Part shown: one piece after another, positions 9,266 to 16,685 of the stretch | Position numbering within the stretch: the stretch's first letter is position 1 | Layout: each line of letters begins with the position of its first letter | Source of the DNA: Acidobacteriota bacterium | Lineage (GTDB): Bacteria > Acidobacteriota > Terriglobia > Bryobacterales > Bryobacteraceae | Direction: 5' to 3' | NCBI GenBank assembly: GCA_016213775.1 | Contig: JACQZR010000051.1 | Coordinates: forward strand, 1-49,916 | Length of the DNA: 49,916 nucleotides | Made by a program: the position numbers and the translations under genes | The notes under the pieces: generated by a model | What the model saw: the letters and a program-made list of their open reading frames with translations, nothing else | What the model was told of the DNA's origin: nothing | The model's database searches: none

Positions 9266-9634
9266 GTGACTAAGACCAGAGTTGCTCTCTACCGGGAGGA
9301 AGACGGATCATGCCCGTTCGTGGAGTGGTTCGACAAGTTACCGGCGAAGGTACAGGACAAGTGCTACCTCCGGTTGGAGCGATTGCGCGAGATGGGACAC
9401 GAATTGCGTCGGCCCGAAGCGGACTTCCTGCGCGACGGAATTTACGAACTGCGCGTAAGCCTGGGAGGCGTCCACCACCGGATCCTGTACTTCTTTCACG
9501 GCGCGATTGCGGCCGTGGTCTCTCACGGTCTTGTGAAAGAGCGGATGGTCCCGCCGAAAGAGATCGACTACGCCGTCGAACGGAAGAAGCCGTTTGAGGC
9601 GAATCCGGCGAAGCACACTTATGAGGAGGCTTAA
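9266..9634 (+). CDS. HigB/Gp49-type RelE-superfamily toxin
   Basis: About 122 residues with the layout of the phage-derived Gp49-like/HigB toxin family, which are ribosome-associated mRNA endonucleases or relatives. Recognisable parts are CPFVEWFDKLPAKVQDK, a helix with LRRPEADFLRDGIYELRV and HHRILYFFHGAIAAVVSHGL. The start is taken at GTG 9266 because the family match begins at VTKTRVALYREED; further upstream codons (from 9206) do not look coding. It lies 2 nt before the antitoxin gene with its TTG start, toxin first, as in HigBA loci. It appears intact. Confidence 0.85.
   Translation: MTKTRVALYREEDGSCPFVEWFDKLPAKVQDKCYLRLERLREMGHELRRPEADFLRDGIYELRVSLGGVHHRILYFFHGAIAAVVSHGLVKERMVPPKEIDYAVERKKPFEANPAKHTYEEA
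9624..9629 (+). promoter_or_regulatory. Strong RBS fixing the TTG start of the antitoxin
   Basis: AGGAGG sits inside the last codons of the toxin gene, 7 nt before the TTG at 9637. It supports that rare start codon and gives the antitoxin a stronger initiation signal than the toxin. Confidence 0.75.
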
Positions 9635-9636
9635 CC

Positions 9637-9969
9637 TTGCCCGATAACAAAACAAAGCCGTCGAAACCGACTCGCGATGCGGTGGAAATCCTTCGCCGCC
9701 GGGTCTATGAAGGCAAACCAGCCCGGCTGAGAAATCTGGACGAGGCGCGCGCCAACGAAGAGATCGCCCGCAAAATCTACGAACTGAGGGCAGCGGCGGG
9801 CATCACCCAAACTCAGCTTGCTAGGCTCGTCGGCACCACGGCATCGGTCATCTGCCGCCTTGAGGATGCCGATTACGAAGGCCACTCCCTGGCAATGTTG
9901 CGCAGGATCGCCGGCGCGTTAGATCAGCGGGTCGAGATCCGTTTTGTGCCGATTCGGCGGTCGGCATAG
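9637..9969 (+). CDS. HigA-type XRE-family antitoxin
   Basis: A 110-residue protein with a helix-turn-helix in its C-terminal half: ELRAAAGITQTQLARLVGTT followed by ASVICRLEDADYEGHSLAMLRRIA. This is the classic XRE/Cro fold with a recognition helix. The N-terminal half is charged (RDAVEILRRRVYEGKPARLR) and probably binds the toxin. In this family the antitoxin neutralises the toxin and represses the operon. The TTG start is supported by a well placed AGGAGG. It follows the toxin gene directly. Confidence 0.85.
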   Translation: MPDNKTKPSKPTRDAVEILRRRVYEGKPARLRNLDEARANEEIARKIYELRAAAGITQTQLARLVGTTASVICRLEDADYEGHSLAMLRRIAGALDQRVEIRFVPIRRSA

Positions 9970-10050
9970 CCACGGCATGGGCGACAACATGACCGAGTCG
10001 GACAAGCATATTGAGTTGCTCTTCACACGTGGGCTCACGGAGATCATTCG

Positions 10051-10611
10051 GTGCGGTACGGGGAGACCGCTCTTCGACAGGACCAGGCCGAGTACGCGGC
10101 CCATTTTCTTCAACGTTCTGCGACGTATTTGCTGGCCGTTGCGGTGAAGGACGCCATTCGAGCTGCCGTAAGCGACCCCAAGGCATCCGCCGAGTCTGAT
10201 GTCCGTGCAGCCTATCAGATCGCCCGCGTGATCCGGAATGCTTTCGCACACGCGCCGTTATCGCCGATCTGGTCGATTGATTCAGATTGCTTGAACAAGA
10301 CGTTCGAGATTGCGGATGTCGTCCGGTCAGACACGACAGGTCTGCATGGGAAGGCGTTTGATTGGCATGACTACGGCGGGCCGCTCGCCTTGTACCGGCT
10401 TGCTCAGTTCACGAGAATTCAGGTGCTCAATGATGGTCCGCCGCCTCGAAAGGTCTTGTCGATTCCGACGACCGTGGTCTATCAGCAGGGAAATCTGATC
10501 CTGCGAAGAGTGGACGAAATTCCTCGAGATGCTATTCCCGTCACCATCGCGCGGCTCCCGGACGGTCGCATTCCTCTGGGAGGCGGGTATTTCCTCGTTC
10601 CCAAGGATTAG
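10051..10611 (+). CDS. HEPN-like protein, probable frameshift at the N-terminus
   Basis: A helical first half (AEYAAHFLQRSATYLLAVAV, then AYQIARVIRNAFAHAPL) contains RNAFAH, which fits the R-x4-6-H active-site motif of HEPN ribonucleases. I assign HEPN only as a likely fold. The GTG at 10051 is not a convincing start. Just upstream, a different frame from ATG 9977/9989 reads MTESDKHIELLFTRGLTEII, which looks like the natural beginning of the same protein, so a one-base indel near 10040-10050 is likely. HEPN proteins often act as toxins; the adjacent HigBA pair fits a small defence or toxin cluster. The C-terminal half is not recognised. Confidence 0.5.
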   Translation: MRYGETALRQDQAEYAAHFLQRSATYLLAVAVKDAIRAAVSDPKASAESDVRAAYQIARVIRNAFAHAPLSPIWSIDSDCLNKTFEIADVVRSDTTGLHGKAFDWHDYGGPLALYRLAQFTRIQVLNDGPPPRKVLSIPTTVVYQQGNLILRRVDEIPRDAIPVTIARLPDGRIPLGGGYFLVPKD

Positions 10612-10719
10612 GAGTAGCTACACGGTTCCAGCGGAGGGGTCGATACGTATTAAGTCCTATTCACACCGACGGCCCGATCCTTGAATAACTCGGGCTGCTT
10701 GCGATACGGAATGTCTCGA

Positions 10720-10743
10720 GTCCAAATTTGGGCAAATTTGGAC
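10720..10743. repeat. Perfect inverted repeat, 11-bp arms, GG spacer
   Basis: GTCCAAATTTG and its exact reverse complement are separated by GG. It lies on the 3' side of the truncated tRNA-Ala, about 85 bp beyond its CCA end. It could be a protein-binding dyad or part of a transcript end for the tRNA, but there is no T-run. Confidence 0.7.
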
Positions 10744-10826
10744 TTCAAATGCACTCCGCGTGGCCTCTTCTGCGACGTGAAAGCGCGAGAGCATTTTCGT
10801 AAGTCTATGTTCTGTTGGGTTCGTTT

Positions 10827-10871
10827 TGGTGGACCTGGTGAGATTCGAACTCACGACCTCTTCCATGCCAT
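10827..10871 (-). other. Element end (att): 3' fragment of tRNA-Ala(GGC)
   Basis: Read on the minus strand this is the 3' part of a tRNA: anticodon loop ATGGCAT with anticodon GGC, the 3' strand of the anticodon stem GGAAG, variable loop AGGTC, a perfect T-arm (GTGAG-TTCGAAT-CTCAC), acceptor strand CAGGTCC, discriminator A and CCA. Upstream of the loop the expected pairing strand CTTCC is replaced by CTTAA, and no D-arm or 5' acceptor strand follows. The tRNA is thus cut at the anticodon loop. This is the usual product of tyrosine-integrase insertion into a tRNA gene, with the intact copy rebuilt at the other end of the element, outside this window. Confidence 0.85.
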
Positions 10872-10946
10872 TTAAGAAATATCAATCACTTGCAGGCAGG
10901 AACGACGGAAACACAAGACTTAGCGTATCACGCCGTGGACGCCGGT

Positions 10947-11003
10947 GGACTCCACGAGGCGTATTTTGGGCGTCTGGACTCCACGCGGACTCCAGGACTC
11001 CAC
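10947..11003. repeat. Four direct copies of GGACTCCA(C/G)
   Basis: GGACTCCAC occurs at 10947, 10976 and 10995, and GGACTCCAG at 10987, all in the same orientation within 57 bp. They lie about 75-130 bp from the tRNA-Ala fragment and upstream of nothing coding. Clustered short direct repeats beside an attachment site are typical of integrase arm-type sites; this role is inferred. Confidence 0.7.
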
Positions 11004-11057
11004 ACCTGGGGCTGGCACCCCGCGTGCTTTCACGCGCGCGGTTGCAGGCTGTGGTGA

Positions 11058-11083
11058 TTGTTGTCTGCTGGAGCAGACAACAA
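11058..11083. repeat. Perfect inverted repeat, 12-bp arms, GG spacer
   Basis: TTGTTGTCTGCT is followed by GG and its exact reverse complement. There is no T-tract on either side, so a simple terminator is unlikely. It sits between the GGACTCCA repeats and the 3' end of the integrase gene. It shares the architecture (perfect arms, GG spacer), but not the sequence, of the dyad at 10720. Confidence 0.75.
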
Positions 11084-11268
11084 CGGATTTCTCTATAAGG
11101 ATGATGCCCATGTGGAGTTACCGTTTCGCGACTTCAACTCGCCGGTGCGGGCCGGGAGCAGTTGTCAAGGATTGCTTGACGACTGGATTCCCGCGCGAGA
11201 ATGCGCGGAACGCGATGCGGCATTTGCCTTGGACGGGGGGGACTTGGGGGCCGACGGGAACCTTGAGA

Positions 11269-12594
11269 TTAGTGGATGGTCTGGGGTCCGGCGACCGTGC
11301 CATCCAGCTCGGCGAACTTCGCGGTAGGCGATGCCGGGATCTCGCTAACGGCCTCGTGCTCGCCGGAAAGCTTCTCGCCCGCGCTCGCCAGCTTGTCCTG
11401 AATTCGGCGCGTGAGATCGGCTTGCCGGTTGAGTTGGATCTTCGTGTATCCCTCGGTCATCCGAACCGTGCTGTGGCCAGCCATCTTCGAGGCCTCGATG
11501 CTTGATCCTCCGGCTTCCTGGACCCAGGTGATGTAGGCCCGCCGGAGCGAATGTGGTCCGAGGCCAGGGAAGTCGCAACCCTCGGCTGCCGCCGCCTTCT
11601 TCAACGCTTGCCGTACTCCGGAATCCCACAGCGGCAGGCCACTGCCGTCCGTTCGGGCGAAGATCCATTTGTCCGGCTGTGCTTTGTCTGCGGTGGCCTT
11701 CACGCGGTACCGGTCCGCCAAGTTGCCCAACGTAAGAGGCCGCTTGCTGGTCTTCGATTTGGGATCGTCGATGTCGCCTCGCCAGTTGCGTTGCACAATG
11801 CGGATCACGCCCTCGTTGAGATCGAGGTGCTGCCACGTCAGGCCCAGTATTTCGGAGATGCGCGCGCCGGTGGCAAGCGCGGTTTCGATGATGAGCAAGT
11901 TGGGGTCGCTCAATCGCGCCAGTACCTTGACCGTCTCATCTTCCGTGAGAATCCGCTCCGGCCGCACGGTCCACTTCTCCCCGATCTTGACGCGCGACAT
12001 TGGGTTGCGGCGTCCTTCCGGCCAGTAGCCCCACTCCTCGGCTTTCGTGTAGATGCCGGACATGATTCCTCGCAGGTCGTTCATCATGTGCCAGGATTCG
12101 CACGTCTCGAAGAGCCATTGCTGGACCTCGTCCGGATTGATCTCGCACAACCGGCGAGTGCCCCACTTCGGGACGATGCGCTGCTCGAGGTGGATGACGT
12201 ACTTCTCGCGCGTCGGCTTCGCCAGCAGAAAGCGCCCGGCGACCTCCGCTTCAACGTGCGCGGCCCTGTACTTTTCGACCATCCTGCCGAAGAGCGCCAA
12301 GCCGTCGGCGACCTTCTCCTGCACGGTGGGCTTGTTGATCTTCGCGAGGAATTTGTCCCGCTCGACTTCCGCCTGTTTCTTCGTCAGCCGGTTGTCACCC
12401 TTGCTCGGACCGATGGTGTTGAACTTCCGAATGGCCTTCGTCGTACCGTCCGCCTGCAGGGCATCTTCCCAATAGCGGAAATACCAGTACGAGCCTCCGC
12501 GATCCGTTCGCTCGTGAACGCCAGGGTGCTGAATCCGTATTTTCAATCTTAAGCCTCCAGTTAGCGCCTGAAGGTTACCGTCGTTCAAAAGCAT
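11269..12594 (-). CDS. int: Tyrosine recombinase (integrase)
   Basis: A 441-residue site-specific recombinase. The catalytic domain shows the Arg in ATGARISEILGL (about residue 245), the HxxR box GPHSLRRAY (about 348), and the His/Tyr pair in MAGHSTVRMTEGYTKI (nucleophile Tyr about 383). The middle part (about 90-200) looks like a SAM-like core-binding domain. The extra N-terminal part with GGSYWYFRYWED is of the arm-binding type seen in element integrases. The ATG at 12594 is preferred over a TTG one codon earlier. It is transcribed toward the truncated tRNA-Ala, its likely target. Confidence 0.93.
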   Translation of the reverse strand: MLLNDGNLQALTGGLRLKIRIQHPGVHERTDRGGSYWYFRYWEDALQADGTTKAIRKFNTIGPSKGDNRLTKKQAEVERDKFLAKINKPTVQEKVADGLALFGRMVEKYRAAHVEAEVAGRFLLAKPTREKYVIHLEQRIVPKWGTRRLCEINPDEVQQWLFETCESWHMMNDLRGIMSGIYTKAEEWGYWPEGRRNPMSRVKIGEKWTVRPERILTEDETVKVLARLSDPNLLIIETALATGARISEILGLTWQHLDLNEGVIRIVQRNWRGDIDDPKSKTSKRPLTLGNLADRYRVKATADKAQPDKWIFARTDGSGLPLWDSGVRQALKKAAAAEGCDFPGLGPHSLRRAYITWVQEAGGSSIEASKMAGHSTVRMTEGYTKIQLNRQADLTRRIQDKLASAGEKLSGEHEAVSEIPASPTAKFAELDGTVAGPQTIH

Positions 12595-12626
12595 CAATCA
12601 AGTTCCATGTCTTCAATTACTTACAG

Positions 12627-14294
12627 TCAGACAACCACCGCCATCGAGGATTCTCTTTGGCAGACGTACAGCGTGTGCCTGGCGCGCGTCATGCCGACGT
12701 AAAAGAGCCGGATTACCGAATCTCGCTGTGCTCCGTGCCTCTGGTAGGCGGCGTCGCCGGCCCGGCTGAGATCCGGAAAGAGAAACACGACATCCGCCTC
12801 CCCGCCCTTTACCGAGTGGATCGTTCCGACGGTCACGAGAGGCGATTCCTCCAGCGCGCTGGGTCCGCGGGCGAGAGCGACTGCGACAGGAAACTGCACG
12901 CGTTTGTGGAAGGCGGGCGCGACGCGCCGGGACCACCATTGGAGTAGCTGCCGGGGATCGCTGGAAGCGGCTAGCAAAGCCTCAATCGCGGAGCACTCGA
13001 ACAATTCGTGGAGCCGCTCGGTCGTGACCGGAAGCGAATCGTCGGATTCGTCGATCAGAGCTTTGGCGCCCGGCCTCAGAATGCTTTTTGGGTTGAGCCA
13101 CTCTGCCCACAACTTGAGATCCCGGTGGTTCCACGGATGGTCGCCGAGCAGAGACAGAATCCGGTTTACCGAGGACCCCTTGCGTCCACGCCGCAGCGGA
13201 TTCCAGAAACCGTGGGATTTCCGGTACTGGTTGTGAAAGGGGATGCCGTGTTGCCGCAGCACCGCAATCGCTGGATGCAACATATAGGAGCACGACGCCA
13301 ACAGCATCACCTTCTGCCCTTTCTCCAGGTGCTGCATGATCGTCTTCAGAATCCAGTACTCAGGAGATTTGTAGCCGCCTCGTGAGAGGTGCATGCACAA
13401 GCCGTCCTCCGGTCGGGGTTCGTAGACTTTCTCCTGCCTGCGGGTGACTTGATGGATCAGCCGGTTCGCCCGCGCGTGAACGTTGCGCGGCACTCGGTGG
13501 CTCTCCTTGAGGATGATCTTGTGATCGTCGGGAATCTCGGGGTCCAGCACCGCGTCCGGCGTCGCGCCGCACCAGCTATAGATGGTCTGATCGTCGTCGG
13601 CCGCAATGATGAAGTACTGCGCGTTTTCTCCCCACCTCCGGACCAACGCCAACTGTATTGGATTGAGGTCCTGTGCTTCGTCTGCGAAGATCACATCCGG
13701 TCTCTTCGGCGCGATGCGGATATCCCGCGTTGCGGTCTCGATCAGGTCGCAGAAGTCCATCACCCTCCGCGAAGCCTTGTACCGGTTCCACTTGGCGGCA
13801 AATTCTCGAAGCGTCGCCGGCCAGATTTCCACGGGAAGCATCATTCCCCGAGACCGATTCAACTCACCAAGCCAGTAGTCGCCACTGCGCACATCGTCGA
13901 CGGACTCTTCGTCAGATTCCTCCCCGTCCAGCTTCCGGTCCTTCTTTGCCGGAGTAATTCGCAGGTGGGGGTTCGCCCGATTCCATTCCTCAACGTGCAC
14001 TTCAGCGATTTCGGGACGACCCAGCGCGTGCCAGCAATGCGAGTGGAGTGTCCCAACACGATCAGAACTGACTGGGAGGTCCTGCCCGGCGAGTTCCGCG
14101 GCTGCCGCTCTTGAGAAACTCGTCACCAGCACGGAGTCTTTGCCGAACCGCTGGACGGCGCGTCGGATTTGGCGGGTTATGTTGGTGGTCTTCCCGGTGC
14201 CCGGCGGTCCGAAGATGCGGTACTCCCCAGTAATGGAGTGGTCCCGCTGGCCAATGGCACTGAGAGCCTCCTCAACGTCAGGATGATTTGGCAT
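12627..14294 (-). CDS. UvrD/Rep-like superfamily 1 helicase
   Basis: A 555-residue DNA helicase. Walker A GPPGTGKTT is at residues 29-37, motif II FADEAQDLN near 203, motif III with DDDQTIYSWCGA, motif V with TVGTIHSVKGGEADVVFLF and motif VI VIRLFYVGMTRARHTLYV near the end. It is shorter than chromosomal UvrD (about 720 residues). On this element it probably unwinds DNA in replication or excision together with the primase whose gene it overlaps by 17 nt; that role is inferred from the neighbours. Confidence 0.9.
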   Translation of the reverse strand: MPNHPDVEEALSAIGQRDHSITGEYRIFGPPGTGKTTNITRQIRRAVQRFGKDSVLVTSFSRAAAAELAGQDLPVSSDRVGTLHSHCWHALGRPEIAEVHVEEWNRANPHLRITPAKKDRKLDGEESDEESVDDVRSGDYWLGELNRSRGMMLPVEIWPATLREFAAKWNRYKASRRVMDFCDLIETATRDIRIAPKRPDVIFADEAQDLNPIQLALVRRWGENAQYFIIAADDDQTIYSWCGATPDAVLDPEIPDDHKIILKESHRVPRNVHARANRLIHQVTRRQEKVYEPRPEDGLCMHLSRGGYKSPEYWILKTIMQHLEKGQKVMLLASCSYMLHPAIAVLRQHGIPFHNQYRKSHGFWNPLRRGRKGSSVNRILSLLGDHPWNHRDLKLWAEWLNPKSILRPGAKALIDESDDSLPVTTERLHELFECSAIEALLAASSDPRQLLQWWSRRVAPAFHKRVQFPVAVALARGPSALEESPLVTVGTIHSVKGGEADVVFLFPDLSRAGDAAYQRHGAQRDSVIRLFYVGMTRARHTLYVCQRESSMAVVV

Positions 14295-15996
14295 CGTCTG
14301 TCTCTCCGCTATTTCCGATGTGGCTCTCAGGAGGGAATTCGCTCGATGGCAGCAACCACCGGCTTTGGTCCCGCAACCGCGTCCGCTTGAGTCGAGTGCT
14401 CGATGCGCCGAGGGCCGAAAGCATCGCAGTCACCTCCTTGATCGCGCGATTCTCGCCCCACGCCTTGTTGATGTGCTGTTGCAGGTCATGCGAGCGAATC
14501 GCGATCTGTCCCTCGTAGACTGCGGGCTTGAAGCGAGTCTGATACGGCTGTTCTTCCTCGGCGTCGATGAATGCCGTTTCGGAGAGATAGCGTTCGACAT
14601 ACATCTTCGCGCCGCCTACGAGATCTGCTTCGTCGCCACCGTCCTCGACGGTCAAGGCATTCAGCATCATCTGAGCGACCCGGTCCCAGACCTTTCCAGG
14701 AATCCGCGGGACCAAGTGCTCAACCGCGCTCGCGATCTTCATCCTGAAACTCTGCTGCCCGACGAGTTTGTCGACACTGGCGAATCCGACTTTGGTGGCT
14801 TCAAGCTCCACTCGGTAGGTTGGTTCCTGACCGCCAATCTTGACGATCCTGAGCACGCGGACGCCGATGGCGTTGGAGATCTGCTCACACAGGAGTGCCC
14901 GCGCGGTCGCAGTGTCTGGCCTTTGCGGAGCCGGTTGGCCCGGCACCTCAGCAGGAGCGGCAATGTCCTCGTTGCGCCTGAATGCCTTGGCGATGGTCCG
15001 CTGAAAGTAGTCGAGCCGGGTTCGTGGTCGTTGGCTGTGGATTCTCCGGTGGTGAATGATCAACTCCACCACTTGCTCTTCCGACAAGCCGTTCTCGAAG
15101 CCAAAATTCGCCAGCGCCAGATCATAGCCGGACTGTGACTGATCCTTCAGGTCTTCGCGCTGGCGACGCCAGGTTTTCTTGAATCGTGGATCTCTCTCCA
15201 TGTACCGGCCCAAGAGTTCGTCGGACACCGTGGCGCTCGGGTCGACGGCCCAGGGCTTATCTGAGGACTTCGCCTTCCACGCTTGCGCGGCTCTATCCTG
15301 CGTTTCATCGTCCGGTATCTCCTGATCATCGAGATACTCTGCGAGGTCGCTCAGGTTGTAGCGACGGTCAGTCTGACGGTAGATCTCGACCGGTTTCGGA
15401 CTCGCGGGATTCTTACAGTTTTGCGTTCCGGGGACGCGGAGAACTCGGGCTAGATCCGCAAGACGATCAAACGACCAGCCGTGCGCTGCTGCATTGAGAC
15501 GGAGAAGCGACTGCCAGCGGAGCGCGAGATTTCCGGCATCTCGGCGCTCCTCGTCGGACGCGAAGATCAGCGGCTCTCGGAAAAGCCACCACGCATGCGC
15601 GCCGTTGCCGGTTCGGACCACGAAGGTGGGTGGAAACTGCTCGGGCAGGATCTTGAGCGCATCCTCAATGGTCGCCGGGAGCACCGCTTTGGGATGTGCG
15701 TCTGACTTTAGGTCGAGGTCGGCCCACAAGCCGACGATGCCAGCCACTTCATTCGAAGGGCAGCGGCGAGATGCCCCGTAGTCTTGGCCGGAGAGTCCGA
15801 CGCCCACATAGAGATCATGCTGGCGCATTGATCCGGCAAACTGAATCGCTCTCTCGACGTTCTGAAACCAGTTCGACTGTTTCTCCGGAAGCGTCCAAAG
15901 CAAGAGGTGTAGCTCGTCTGGCTTACCGGCAAACAGAGATTCGAGAAACACGGTCGCTTCGCGCGAGGCATTCGCGCTGACCGGCGTGGCGGTCAT
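14278..15996 (-). CDS. RepB-type archaeo-eukaryotic primase, element replication protein
   Basis: A 572-residue protein. The N-terminal part has the metal-binding pair D93/D95 in GLWADLDLKSD and the segment FVVRTGNGAHAWWLF (125-139), the signature of the RepB/AEP primase fold found in plasmids, phages and integrative elements. Further family features are RVPGTQNCKNP and PVEIYRQTDRRYNLSDL. The C-terminal 250 residues are not recognised. It overlaps the SF1 helicase downstream and the small gene upstream (ATGA-type), forming one replication operon. Function as an origin-acting primase is inferred from the fold. Confidence 0.82.
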   Translation of the reverse strand: MTATPVSANASREATVFLESLFAGKPDELHLLLWTLPEKQSNWFQNVERAIQFAGSMRQHDLYVGVGLSGQDYGASRRCPSNEVAGIVGLWADLDLKSDAHPKAVLPATIEDALKILPEQFPPTFVVRTGNGAHAWWLFREPLIFASDEERRDAGNLALRWQSLLRLNAAAHGWSFDRLADLARVLRVPGTQNCKNPASPKPVEIYRQTDRRYNLSDLAEYLDDQEIPDDETQDRAAQAWKAKSSDKPWAVDPSATVSDELLGRYMERDPRFKKTWRRQREDLKDQSQSGYDLALANFGFENGLSEEQVVELIIHHRRIHSQRPRTRLDYFQRTIAKAFRRNEDIAAPAEVPGQPAPQRPDTATARALLCEQISNAIGVRVLRIVKIGGQEPTYRVELEATKVGFASVDKLVGQQSFRMKIASAVEHLVPRIPGKVWDRVAQMMLNALTVEDGGDEADLVGGAKMYVERYLSETAFIDAEEEQPYQTRFKPAVYEGQIAIRSHDLQQHINKAWGENRAIKEVTAMLSALGASSTRLKRTRLRDQSRWLLPSSEFPPESHIGNSGETDDAKSS

Positions 15997-16307
15997 GGCT
16001 CGACCTCAATTCCCGCCGCGCGCGCTATCGCCTGGGTGATCGTGAGCGGTTTGGAGGTTCCACATGCTTCGCCCGCATTACCGTTGATTCGAACGCGGAC
16101 GTGGATACTTCCCTTGGCGTCGCCGCAAATGCTGTATTCCTGTGGCGCAGCCTCTTCCAGGAGCCGAAAAGCGTCTTCGAGCTTTTCAGCGGGCTGAAAT
16201 CGCCAACGCGGTGTCCAACCGCGATTGCCCATCATGAAGCGGTCGGGGCCGACGGTCCAGCCCATGACCCGTTCGGCCAGGATCGCGGTCAGGAGCTCAC
16301 TGGTCAT
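15993..16307 (-). CDS. Phage ABA-sandwich-like small protein
   Basis: A 104-residue protein resembling the phage ABA-sandwich domain family: an N-terminal helix with LTAILAERVMGWTV, a central KLEDAFRLLEEA helix and a basic strand GSIHVRVRING. Proteins of this kind occur in phage and element genomes without known function. Its stop overlaps the primase start and its start overlaps the end of the excisionase-like gene, so all are co-translated. Confidence 0.6.
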   Translation of the reverse strand: MTSELLTAILAERVMGWTVGPDRFMMGNRGWTPRWRFQPAEKLEDAFRLLEEAAPQEYSICGDAKGSIHVRVRINGNAGEACGTSKPLTITQAIARAAGIEVEP

Positions 16308-16528
16308 CGTGTGACCCCGTTGGTTCCTGCGGACGCCCCGGCGGGCACAGAGGTATTGGCGCGACGATCCAGGTAAGCCTGAAGGTCAGCGGCCGCGATC
16401 CTTATTGTCCGGCTGCTGATGCGCGAAGCACGGAGTTCGCCGTCGGCGATCAGCTTTCGGACAGTAGACGGTGCACACTGGAGTTTCGCGCCAACCTGCG
16501 CCACGGATAGTAGTTTTGAAACCGGCAT
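16304..16528 (-). CDS. Excisionase-like helix-turn-helix protein
   Basis: A 74-residue protein with a MerR/excisionase winged-helix: LLSVAQVGAKLQCAPSTVRK, then LIADGELRASRISSRTIRI and ADLQAYLDRR. This is the common excisionase (Xis) or DNA-binding regulator of integrative elements. It heads the operon of ABA-sandwich protein, primase and helicase. A role as recombination directionality factor for the neighbouring integrase is likely but inferred. 157 bp without a gene separate it from the Argonaute partner gene. Confidence 0.8.
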   Translation of the reverse strand: MPVSKLLSVAQVGAKLQCAPSTVRKLIADGELRASRISSRTIRIAAADLQAYLDRRANTSVPAGASAGTNGVTR

Positions 16529-16685
16529 TTTCTGTGCTCGGTTCCATCATCTGGGCGGTCGCGACGGTCAGAACATTGCCCGTGAATTATGTTGTTGATT
16601 GAAGGCGTTACTTCGATGTTGACGGCCAAATCGGGCAAGTCGGAATTGACCGTTTCTGGCCGGGGAAGTAATTGAAAGGATTAAC

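Larger units (their letters stand above)
10872..11268. other. Left end of the element, no gene
   Basis: There is no credible gene between the tRNA fragment and the integrase. The stretch holds a cluster of GGACTCCA repeats (10947-11003) and a perfect 26-bp dyad (11058-11083). Such sites next to an integrase would suit arm-type binding sites for integrase and accessory factors. Open frames here that carry the tRNA-derived string are artefacts. Confidence 0.6.

Noticed and set aside
10827-10910. A complete tRNA-Ala gene
   Set aside because: The 5' acceptor strand, D-arm and the full 5' anticodon stem are missing; only the 3' part is present.
10657-11098. Short open frames on both strands across the tRNA fragment
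   Set aside because: They contain the strings that result from translating tRNA sequence (such as EIRTHD and VVSSNLTRST) and are not proteins.
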